Below, one piece after another: positions 10,449 through 20,500 of a stretch of DNA of 39,777 bases. Location of the stretch: assembly GCA_027603945.1 (NCBI GenBank), contig JADIIU010000113.1:1-39777 (forward strand). Direction: 5' to 3'. The DNA comes from Terramyces sp. JEL0728. Taxonomy: Eukaryota > Chytridiomycota > Chytridiomycetes > Rhizophydiales > Terramycetaceae. Position numbers and translations under genes: made by a program. The notes under the pieces were generated by a model, which saw only the letters and a list, made by a program, of their open reading frames with translations, did not search any database and was not told where the DNA came from. Numbering within the stretch: the first letter of the stretch is position 1; each line of letters starts with the position of its first letter.

Positions 10449-10841
10449 TTAATATAAAGCTACTAAATTCCCACCAAAATACATGTATAGCAAATTCCTC
10501 ATTTCATGTGTAATTTCAAATCCAAATCCTTCTCCAACTACTACATGCCAAGAACTTCCCGCGCGTTTATCCATTGACTCCTTGATAGCCTTTGATGCAG
10601 CCTATATTAAATTGATAGCACTTCGTAATTTCCAATATGCTTTTCCACTGCTGTGACAACCATATCCACCGCTTCGACTCTCATTTCGTCGCTCATATCG
10701 CAAAACTAGATTAGATTTGGATACTTTGACTAAAGCGTAGTTGAAAGCTCTTCGCGTATCTTTATCTTCCGTCTTTTCTACTGCTGGGGCAGCCTCTTTT
10801 CCAGCTGCTGCTAAATTCGCAACACTTCCTATATCTGCCAT
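10449..10841 (-). CDS. DNAL4: Axonemal dynein light chain 4 (DNAL4-type)
   Basis: This is an LC8-superfamily light chain of flagellar outer-arm dynein. After a non-conserved Ala-rich N-terminus the product reads YALVK, then DMSDEMRVEAVDMVVTAVEK, AASKAIKESMDKRAGSSWHV, VVGEGFGFEITHEMRNLLYM and YFGGNLVALY. The SDMxxEMRVE start, the x-SSWHVVxGEGFGFEITHE core and the YFGG end are the features that separate DNAL4 from the cytoplasmic DYNLL chains (which have TWHCIVGRNFGS). Two introns: 10706-10724 (19 nt) and 10602-10621 (20 nt, donor GTGCTA). Spliced length is 117 residues. It is the best evidence in the window for a flagellated cell stage. Its ATG lies 57 bp from the divergent eIF3m ATG, and it converges with Sec61. 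Confidence 0.92.
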
Positions 10842-10898
10842 TCAAAAAGTCAACTTTGTTGTGGCTGAGGCAATTCAAAATTTTTTTCTCATTCAGAA

Positions 10899-12111
10899 AT
10901 GAAGACCTTTTATAATCCAGAGCAAGTAACTAATTCTTGATTATCAGACGCTAGAGTTGGCCAGCTTGTACGCAGAATTAAAAAATGACGATTCGTTTGG
11001 AGAAAAGGCGATTGGATTATACAACAGCGAAAAGTTGGAGGAGCTGCTTGCTTTATTCACCAGCAACAGCGAATTACTCTTGAAGTTAGGAGATTCAGGT
11101 ATGCCATTATTAACCAAGAATTTGAACCAGTCTACAATCTATTAATCGCATTTGCATCTCAATTTCCGGAAAGCATTTCAGTCAATGTGTCCAGTATTAT
11201 TGGCCCGATTGTTGCGGATGATCAAGATAGATGCAGCTTGAAGCTTAAAGTGTAATTCTTGATTTATTTTAGCCTTTCTAATTTGTACAATTACGTTGCT
11301 GAACCATCCGAAAAATTCAAAATCTATGGAGCGCTGGTTAAAGTGGCATCTCAACACAGCGAAGTTGCCACTTTGAATCTTACATTGGAGGGAGCCAAGA
11401 ATTTGGTGCTAGAGTGGGGGATTTCTCCTGAAGAAACCAGAGATTTTTACCAATTGTTGAGTGAAACTCAAGAGTACTTTTTGATTTATGATAGAACCTC
11501 CCTTTCATACCAATTTGTAGTGGAATCATTAAAATTACATGAACAGGCTCCAGAATTAGCAACTAGAGGGATCAAAATTGCACTTTGCTCCCCAAGCACT
11601 TTCCTGTTTGAAGAGTTGTGCCAGTTGTCAGCAGTTCAAGCACTTAAGCCATCCCTATTGTTTGACTTGCTGGATATTTTCAAGCAGCAAACTTTGAAGG
11701 AATACAAGGCCTTCATAAAAAGTCACCCACAGATCCTGAAAGAGAATGGTAATTGTTTCTTGATGTAGAATTGAATGATCAAGAATTAATACGCAAAATT
11801 AGACTCTTAACATTTGCAAGCTATGCTACCAAGAATATTTCCAAAGAAGTTACTTACGAGTCAATCTCCAAGATGATCGATGTCACTGTCGATCAAGTGG
11901 AATTCTGGATTATTGACTGTATCCGTGCTGGCTTACTCGATGCCAGGATTGACCAACTGAACCAATCAGTCTACATCAAGTAATTTTCTATTAAATTAGT
12001 CGTGCTAGCTATAGAGTATTTGGAATCGAGCAATGGAAAGAAATCAAAGCCAAGGTTGATGCTTGGCAAACTAATTTGAATGCTTGTTTAAATATTATTG
12101 GAAAAGTATAA
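10899..12111 (+). CDS. Translation initiation factor eIF3 subunit M (PCI domain)
   Basis: This is an eIF3 scaffold subunit acting in 43S pre-initiation complexes. The spliced 369-residue protein starts MKTFYNPEQTLELASLY. It has the eIF3m middle region (LSNLYNYVAEPSEKFKIYGA, LLSETQEYFLIYD) and a C-terminal PCI/winged-helix part: KIRLLTFASYATKNISKEVT, VDQVEFWIIDCIRAGLLDAR, IDQLNQSVYI, and RVFGIEQWKEIKAKVDAWQT. The last segments match the human RTFGKQQWQQLYDTLNAWKQ region. Introns: 10926-10947 (22 nt), 11099-11118 (20 nt), 11252-11272 (21 nt), 11749-11768 (20 nt) and 11980-11999 (20 nt). The CDS is an exact multiple of three after removal. The stop overlaps an AATAAA. Confidence 0.95.
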
Positions 12112-12115
12112 TAAA
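12110..12115 (+). terminator. AATAAA overlapping the eIF3m stop
   Basis: TAATAAA: the hexamer covers the last two bases of the stop codon. The convergent CCT2 stop is only 49 bp away. Confidence 0.45.
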
Positions 12116-12160
12116 TTACCATTTAAAAAAGAATTATATTAGATTTCTTCCTATAAAACA

Positions 12161-13891
12161 TTATTCACGATTTCTTTGTCTGAAATTAATAAGGATTACC
12201 TTGGAGCACATCGGATAATGTCATCAACACGCAAAATCATTTCGCAGGCTTCAGAGGCAGACAAAAGCACTTGGCGTTTGAGCTTGAATGACTCGGTGAT
12301 TCCCAATTCAGTCATGTCGGCAATGTCTGCGTTGTACATGTCAAGTCCAGATTTAGATTTACCTTGAGCGTGAGCTGCACGGAGGCGAGCAACCAATTCG
12401 GAAGAGTCATAGCCAGCGTTGTCAGCCAAAATAGTAGGCATCTACATTAGCACGAATTACTTGGCGGAGAGCGCGAGCAAAAGCTTCGATGGCTAGAGCC
12501 TGTTTTCCAGCAGTGGTAACTGCAATCTTTTCAACAGCAGTAGACATCAACATTTCTGAGCAGCCGCCTCCCAAAACAGTTCTAGGCTCCTTGACTGTTT
12601 GAGACAATACACACAAAGCATCGTGCAAGGAACGTTCGGCTTCGTCCAACAGCTGGTTGGAAGCACCTCGCAAGACAATGGTACATGCTTCACCAGCAGC
12701 TACGCCAGAAAATTTGATCAGTTTATCTTCGCCAATAATGATTTCTTCAATCAAATCACAATGTCCTAATTTGACCAATTCTGGGTGATCAAAGGTGGAG
12801 GCAATTTCACCTCCAGTGACAAGGGCTAATCTTTCGATCCCATCGAAATCAGCATGTTCGATCGCTGTGATTCCGCTATCAGCAAACAATTGTTCTGGGT
12901 AGTTGTAAATTAGCTGTCTGTTTACGAAACAGTTGATTCCGTGGCCCTTGATCTTTTCTACCTTTTCTTTCATCTTTTCCTTTTCAGCTCGTTCCAGTTC
13001 AGCTAACTTTCCAGTTGCATCTACTCTAACTCTTGCACCGAAAATTTTGATTTTGTCAGTGTCCATAGGTGTGTTGGCAATCAAAATAGTTGCATTTTCA
13101 ACACGCTTTGGCTGGTTGACACCAATCTTTTTGTCAAGAATGAAACCTTGGATTAGTAGCAGATCACCTTCATCCAAGTATGAATCCATCAATTTGCCAC
13201 CTGGCTTTTTGATAATCTGAATGTGATCCAAGTTGGTGCTACCCTTCAAGCGCAATACTGCATCTACTGCCAAGTTGGCAAAATACTCTTTATCTTGAGA
13301 TAATACTTTTGAAGATAGAGTAGTTTTTGCAATGTTGATCAAATCAGCTCTGAAAAGTGCTTGATCAGTAGAATTATCGATAGCAGAAGCTTCAAGAGCC
13401 TTGTAAGCAGCAGCAGAAGCAAGACGATACCCGTCGATAATAGTTTGTGGGTGGACTTTTTGGTTGACCAAACGTTCAGCTTCACGGAGACATTCTGCAG
13501 CTAAAACACAAACCGAGGTAGTTCCATCGCCGACTTCATCATCTTGCACCTTTGAAATATCTAACATTAAACCGCACCTACTGACCAAAACTTTGGCTGC
13601 AGCATTGTCTAGCGCAATGGACTTTAAAATAGTAGCTCCATCGTTTGTAACCATTACGTTCTTTGAATCAGAAATAGATTGCAAAATTTTGTCCTGTTGT
13701 TAATTATTATTACCATTCCCTTTGGGCCAAGAGTAGATTTTACGAGATCTCCAACGGCAATAGCTCCAACAAATGAGGACTACATTAAACCTAATAGTAC
13801 CAGACGGGCATTTTCCGCACGCTCTTCTGTTGCGTTTTCTTGAAAGATTCTTGTTGCTGATAATCCAGACTTGTTAGTAATTTCTTACCAT
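12161..13891 (-). CDS. CCT2: T-complex chaperonin subunit beta (CCT2)
   Basis: This is a subunit of the cytosolic TRiC/CCT chaperonin that folds actin and tubulin. Diagnostic CCT2 sequence runs throughout: [112 protein letters not shown] and [16 protein letters not shown]. Seven introns: 13870-13888 (19), 13780-13800 (21), 13694-13713 (20), 13561-13581 (21, stop-free), 13147-13167 (21, stop-free), 12442-12460 (19) and 12180-12199 (20). The spliced protein is 529 residues, the family length. The first coding exon is the ATG alone. Two introns are invisible to ORF finding: one splits VLVN-ISKVQ, the other DEG-FILDKK. Confidence 0.97.
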
Positions 13892-14005
13892 TTCTGATCT
13901 TGGTTTCTTTGTTGAAAAAAAACACCATGCAAGATCAGACTTTACCGTTGGAAATTAAACGAAATAATACAGATCGGTTTGGCATTATCTGCCGTATATC
14001 AGTGC

Positions 14006-14011
14006 TTTATT
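14006..14011 (-). terminator. AATAAA overlapping the Rrp40 stop
   Basis: TAAATAAA: the hexamer begins on the last base of the stop codon. Confidence 0.45.
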
Positions 14012-14709
14012 TAAATTTGAAGTAACTTTAAATGCTGTTTGATCACATTTGGTATTTTGTCATTAGCTAAAGAATCACACTGCTTTATGAGTTGCGATAA
14101 CACTAGAACATGGTGCGGATCACCGTTCATCCATACCCTCCCATTGATACCAACCACGATTTCAAACGACGAATGTTTCGAAAATTCCTGCAGTATAATA
14201 TTCTTGGGATCCATTAATCTATGATTAGCAATTAAAAACATTCTCGCCATTCTAAGAGAGACTGTAATGATATTTCCGCCTTGAAGTTCGCCAAACCCTT
14301 CCGATTTCCCCGATAAGCCTTGATTCAAAATCTAGTTACCTATACATTCTAATTCTGGCTCCAAATCTTTGTCTGCCAATACTACCCTGCAAAACACCGC
14401 ATTCCCAACATTCAACGCAGGTTTATTTCTTTTTATCGCTCCTTCGAATGCCAATACATCCAGGTTTCCAGAGACTGCGCTTCCCAAATCCACTTTATAG
14501 TTGTCTGTATATTTATTTATAATCACTCCAATCACAGGCTCGTTTGGCTGAGGCACATAACGTTTCTGGTTGTTGTCGATATAAGTGTAGCCTTTAGCCT
14601 CTCTCAACCTCCCAGCCTTTATCGGTATGATTGTTTCCTTCTTGTGGATTAATCCAGGACCAATCTTTGAGGTTTCAATACTAATTTGTTCTCCAGGAAA
14701 TGCAATCAT
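14011..14709 (-). CDS. RRP40: Exosome complex component Rrp40 (EXOSC3)
   Basis: This is an S1/KH cap subunit of the RNA exosome. The 218-residue spliced protein begins MIAFPGEQ (compare VVLPGD in the family). It contains GRLREAKGYTYIDNNQKRYV and PQPNEPVIGVI, then the hallmark LDVLAFEGAIKRNKPALNVG, the segment ADKDLEPELECIG, and the KH-domain motif FEIVVGINGRVWM. Introns: 14319-14339 (21 nt) and 14219-14239 (21 nt, donor GTTTTT, gctaat branch motif, stop-free). Removing the second gives VSLRMARILMDPKN, which fits the family better than the unspliced MFLIANHRLMDP. A TTG nine bases upstream extends the frame, but the first ATG is 14709. Confidence 0.93.
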
Positions 14710-15094
14710 TTTCGACAAAAAAAATTATAGTGAAAAAAGAGTGTTGGAGGAATCAATTAGAGATGCAAGATGGAACTAGCCGAGATATATAATCATATAC
14801 CAAGTGGAGAGTGAGTTGCGTCCATCTCATTTTCTCACGACTAGCTCCAGTTATCCCAATGACTAGTGACTAGCTCGTGCTATCCCAATGACTAGTTCCT
14901 GGCAGATTCCCTGCAGGTGGAATCTTACAAATACTAAATTTGTGATTCCACCTCAAACTGGTAGTTTAATCTTTGCACTAAATATTCAATGCAGCGTCTG
15001 GCTTGCTTTGTATATCTTGATAGACCAGCCCTCTCGTTTATTGATTCATCGGCAAAAAGACTTGTTTGCTCTTGTCCGAAATTCTCCAATCCAA
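14710..15094. other. Divergent intergenic region RRP40/CHL1 (385 bp)
   Basis: This is the shared upstream region of two divergently transcribed genes. It holds a 29-bp tandem duplication (listed separately) and an open frame in phase with the Chl1 start from 14888, which I regard as leader rather than coding because helicase homology begins at 15095. No other element is recognised. Confidence 0.6.
14839..14896. repeat. 29-bp direct tandem repeat, two copies
   Basis: Units 14839-14867 and 14868-14896 both start gactagctc and end tatcccaatgactagt, differing only in four central bases. Each unit carries an ACTAGT palindrome at its right end. It lies in the divergent promoter between RRP40 and CHL1, so a regulatory role is possible but not shown. 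Confidence 0.85.
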
Positions 15095-17529
15095 ATGACA
15101 AAAAATGAATTTAACTTTCCATACACTCCTTGGCACATTCAAGAAGAATTCATGCACAAGTAAAGCGCTTTAATATAGTATGTTTAATGCAATTGAAGAA
15201 TCAAAGATAGGGTTTTTTGAATCTCCAACTGGCACTGGTAAAACTCTGTCTATAATCTGTGGAGCATTCAAATGGTTGAAAGATGGTGAAACCAAGCCGA
15301 TTGAGGAATTGGTTAAATTGAGAATGGAAAATTACAGTCCGAAACTATCTCCAAAAGGTAACAGCCGAGTAATCAGACCCAACATGGATGAAGGAAATGA
15401 TAATTGAAAAGGAAAGAAAAAGACTATACGAAATGATTGAAGATGACCGAAAACAAAAGTCGGGACATCAGATTTATCTTAATTCACTCCGTAATCAACC
15501 AAAATTGGCCAAAAAGTTGAAATATGAATCTCCCGAGGTGGATTCAGGGTTCTTGATTGAATATGACACTCAACCAAAGTGGAAGATGTTAGAGGAAGAA
15601 TTAAGAAGGAAGAATATTGATAAAACCCAGATTATTTATACCAGTAGAACGCATTCGCAAATAGCTCAGTTTGTCCAGGAAATCAAAAAGACAGTATATG
15701 CCGATATCCATGTCACTAGTTTAGCTTCAAGAAAGAATCTTTGCATCAATGAAAGTGTCCAAAATCTGCCGTCTTTGTCAAAAATCAATGATAGGTGCAC
15801 AGATTTACAGGGTATAATGGCACTAACTGCAGAAAATAGCAGCTGTAGGTATTTGCCGAAAGAAAAGGACGAGATATTCGAGAGCATGTCCAACCATATA
15901 CATTCGTTGATCAGAGATATAGAAGAATTGCGCGTATTGGGTAAAGATTTGTGCTGCTGCCCATATTACGGGGCTAGATTTGCAGTTAAGGATGCATCGG
16001 TAACAAGCGCTAATATTAGATTGTCTGCATCCCGTATAATCTTTTGCTGCTAAAGTCAGCTAGAGAATCGTCTGGGATCAGTTTGAAAAACAACATAGTA
16101 ATAATAGGTAATACTTTCTAATCAAAGATGAAGCTCACAATATCATTGACGCGGTCAATAGCATACACAGCACCTTTGTCGACATGAATCTACTGAAGCT
16201 GGCATCTAGCCATCTAGAAACGTATCTGGAAAAATACCAATTGAAACTGAACGGCAATTCTGTTCTATTTATCAAACAGCTACAGTTTATAACAGCAAAT
16301 TTCATCAGTAATTACACCGAGTTTCTATCTGGGACGATAGCTTCGAAAATGATTAAAGTAAACGAGTATGTAGATGACTGCAAAATTGACCACTTGAATT
16401 TGTTTAAAATATTGGAGTTTTTAAAAGTATCAAAATTACCAAACAAGCTGCAGGGCTTCATGAAAAATTCAATGAAAGCTGTTGAACTTACTCCGGACGG
16501 AACAGAGATTAGCAAGCATACTAGTCCTCTAAGATATGTTGAAAAATTTTTAGAGTCATTAACAGCAAGCGATCACGATGGAAGAATTGTGCTGTCACGG
16601 GCAGGAATCAAATATTTACTACTAAATCCATCTGAATGTTTCCAGGATATTGTCAATGAAGCAAAAAGTGTGATATTTGTCGGCGGTACTCTCTCTCCAG
16701 TGCAAGAGTTTATCAATGAGCTGGTTCCATCCGTAGATCCCTCCAAGATCCATCAATTTTCTTGCGACCATGTTATCCCGCCTGACCAAATGTTGCCAAT
16801 AGTGCTGAAATCTGGACCAAGCGGAAAGGAATTCAAGTTTACCTACGAAAATAGAAATGACACTGAAATGATAGTCGAGGCTGGAAGGGCGATATCCAAT
16901 ATTTGCAATGTAGTTAAAGGAGGTATTGTGGTATTCTTCCCTAGTTATTCATATTTAGACACTGTAATTAAGGCATGGAAGAATAGTGCTGTATTCGCTA
17001 CTTTACAAAAGAAAAAAAAGGTATTTCTAGAATCCAATACTGCTCAAGACCTTTTACCTTTATATAGCAAAGCCATTAAGCAACCAGAGGAAAACAAAAC
17101 TGGTGCAGTGCTATTTGCTGTTGTAGGCGGCAAGCTTAGCGAAGGAATCAATTTTTCAGATGAGCTGGGAAGAGTGGTAATAATGATAGGGTTGCCCTAT
17201 CCAAATATCAAATCGCCAGAACTCGTCGAGAAAATGAAATATCTGGACGCCAAAGATGGTATTACAGGCTCAGAATATTTTGAAAACCTTTGCATGAAGG
17301 CTGTAAATCAATGTATTGGAAGGGCAATCAGGCATCGAGATGACTATGCCTCAGTGATACTATTGGATGCTCGATACACAAATAAGAAAATCCAAAACAA
17401 ACTTCCGAATTGGATCAAGAAATCAAACGTTCTACACCTTGAATTTGGCGAATGTATTGGTACTATGGCAAAGGTAAAATACTGCTTATCTAGTTTTTCA
17501 AAAAGTTTATTACCAATCACAAGTTTTGA
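15095..17529 (+). CDS. CHL1: DNA helicase Chl1/DDX11 (XPD-family, Fe-S)
   Basis: This is an SF2 5'-3' helicase needed for sister-chromatid cohesion. Motifs in order: [15 protein letters not shown] (Q-motif region), Walker [21 protein letters not shown], motif Ia [15 protein letters not shown], Fe-S cysteines ([24 protein letters not shown]), DEAH in [28 protein letters not shown], and motif [23 protein letters not shown] plus [20 protein letters not shown]. Introns: 15160-15178 (19), 15358-15376 (19), 16000-16019 (20), 16108-16127 (20) and 17474-17493 (20). The spliced protein is 778 residues, somewhat shorter than yeast Chl1 (861), mainly in the acidic insert after motif I. After the last splice it ends [12 protein letters not shown]. 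The stop lies 13 bp inside the convergent gene's coding sequence. Confidence 0.94.
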
Positions 17530-20500
17530 GCTGTTAATATTGGTTTATCGTCTTGTTCTACTGTTAAATAAATACTACCTTCTTGCACATTGTCAAAAAC
17601 TACAGACTTTTGTGGATGAGCCAGGTTGATTTCAGGGAGCTTTGGGAGTCCTGCAGACCCGTTTCTATTTTTCAGAATTCCCGCTTGCGAGTTGGAAGTT
17701 TGCGAAATAGCAGTTCTTGGCCTTGATCTACTTGGCGTGGTTCCTCCGCTTTGTCTTCCAGACGGGGTTGTAGAGTAATACGATGTAGGATGAGAAAGCG
17801 ACTTTCTTGATTCGGGAGGCAGTGGTATACCATTCAAGAAGAGTTTTCTCCTCAACGCTCTATTTTCAGACTCCAATTCTTCTATTCTTTCAAATTTAAT
17901 GTTTTTGAATTCCAAGTGTAAAGGCTCTGCGGCTGATGCCAAGAGGTGCATTCCTGTTGTCGGGGTCAACTTGCTTGAGTGTGCAGAAGGAATGCGGGAC
18001 GGTGATTTGCTTTCCCTTCTAGCTACCGGTATAATCTTTGAGCTAGATTTCTCCTTCTCCCTCTTTTCCTGTATCAACTCTTCCACCAAAGCCGATTTAT
18101 TGGCCAACTCTTGAATAAGTCGTTCGATATTAATCCCTTCAAACCGTCGTAGTTTCGACTCCATCTCGACAACTTTCTTTGGTTTTCCACTATCTGTTGC
18201 CCTTGGATTTCTCGATTTTTGAGGCTCTGAAACCCTCACTTTGCCTTGCTCCTCAACCAGCTGCCTTTGCAACAAGTCGTTCTTGACCTCAAGGGCAGCC
18301 TTGGTTTTCTGGATCCTAGCCAGTTGCTTCCTTAGCGCTCTTTCTCTGGTCTCGCCATCTCTAAAACTATCCCATAATTTAGTTTCTGTTTCCTTGTTTA
18401 ATTCACCAAGTTTCCGCAGCTGGATTAAAGAACATTACCTTTGCTTGATAGAAAGATTTCATGCCCTGTTCTTTCATCGTAAACATGGATCTAATTTTCA
18501 AGACCTAGGATAAGCAATATTTACTGTCATTCTCAATTCAAAATTTTGTTCTCTAAAGTCATTAATCTGCTCATCATGCTTCAAAATGGTGGCAATAGCA
18601 GACTTCATTGATTGATTCAATCCATCATCTTTCGACATCACGATTAGTTGTTCCTTCTTGGAGTCCGTCATGATATTCATAACATCATTAAAGTTACTAA
18701 TTTGATATTCGTGAAATCTATGCCTGAGAACGGAAATTTCACGAACCAGTTCATCGATCAATGAGTCGTATTCATCCAAAATTCTATTTCTGATACGTTT
18801 TTCATCCACCTTTCGATTTTTTTTCATTTCAACCAATTCCATTTCCATACTGGCCATGGCCGAATATGCATCAAGTGCTAGATCATAAGCCCTTAACCGA
18901 CAATCTCTTTGAAAATTCCAAGTTAATTTTCTGTTACCTTGTTGATTTCTCTCTTGTCCTGTATTTGGTGGAGAATAATCCTTTCGGAATTTCTAAACAT
19001 TTCTACCAAATGAGTTGAAAGTGCAGCATAAAACTTTTCTTGTTCAATTACTCGATCAGACTTCCATTTATTTAGATTGACAGCAAAGTTTACGATCTGA
19101 AAGTTAGATGATATTACCGCTTGGCCCAAATCCGTTTTCTTGCATGCAAAGATTCGCTTGTCATCAAACAAGTTGGTTGCAATTGCTGCTGCGTCTTCAA
19201 GTTTGGCTGGGGCACCTGGTTTCTGTCCTTTCGAACTTAGCAACTACGGTAAATATTAAACTACAAAGTCTGCACTAGCTACGAAAAGTTCGTTCAGAAA
19301 ATCGTTGAAAATACTGGACTTTATGTTGTAGTCCTCCTCGGATATCTTAAATGCCAATTCTTCATTTCCAGAAACAGATGAGATAGTAACATTGTCCGAG
19401 CTTCTAAACAGCCTTCCCATTCTTTCATCAGTTAAATGCTCAAAATAAGCATTGGCATCTGCGAACCGTCTTTGAGTATATTCTCGCATTATTTCTGTTT
19501 GCAGGCAATTTTGTTGATACTTTTCGTAGGTCATTTTTCCAATACGGTTAAATTCAGCTCCCATAAAAGCTGGCTTGAATTCATCATCCATGCATCCAAT
19601 TAAAGTCGACTCTCTGAGCATAAAATCCGTAGAATAATTTCCCTTGGATCCTGCAGTATGATAGAGTTTGATTGCTGGTATTGCTATCTTGATTTTGTAT
19701 TTTTGGAAAAATGCATCTCTAGATTCTTCCGTCTAGTTTAGTATTGATTACAGTGAAAGGGTACTGTTTGCCCATGGCGGTGATGGCATATTTTTTTCTA
19801 AAGCGGAGCAATCGCAACTGATTTGCAACATGGTCTATCTTCAATTTCTGTTTGACTTCATCTTTGCTTTCTGCCTGATTTAAAGCATTAAACTCTTCCA
19901 AATCCTCTTCCATTTCTGCAATTCTAAAATCACACAAGATTTTTGCTCTTTCGGTTAGACCAGAAAGAATGTACATGTCTATATTCACTCAAAGTTACCT
20001 GGAATTAAATTTTGAGAGAATCCCAGATGCCATTTTGATACTTTGATGGGCTTGAAGTGCAGCCCACTTTTAATTGTATTACCCTGTTTAATTTTTGAGG
20101 ATATGGTCTTGTTGTATTGATACTCTAGCTTTCGTGCATCTGGGTTTAGCAGGCAATAAGATAGACAATTGATTGATACTGCTAGCAAATATTTCCATTT
20201 TAAAACCCAAAATTGCCATCGGTGGAGCAGCCCTTTTAAAACTCTGTTGTAATCAGCATTGTCTCCCTGGGCTTGGAAGTCTCTTTTAATTTGGCACATT
20301 GTATTTACTACGTAATCCGCTTCTCTGATATCGGCAGCTGCATCAACCAATATTTACCTGCAGAATTGTACCTCTTGTTTCCTTGGAAAATGTTGGAGAC
20401 AACAGCGACTAGCCCAAAAATATCTCGAATCAGAGTATAAACACGGGTAGAGCGGACGTATACTTGGCTATTTTTATAAATCAATGTTCCGAAATCGACC

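Noticed and set aside
14888..15094. N-terminal extension of Chl1 from the in-frame upstream ATG
   Set aside because: Family homology starts at 15095, and the extension overlaps the 29-bp tandem repeat.
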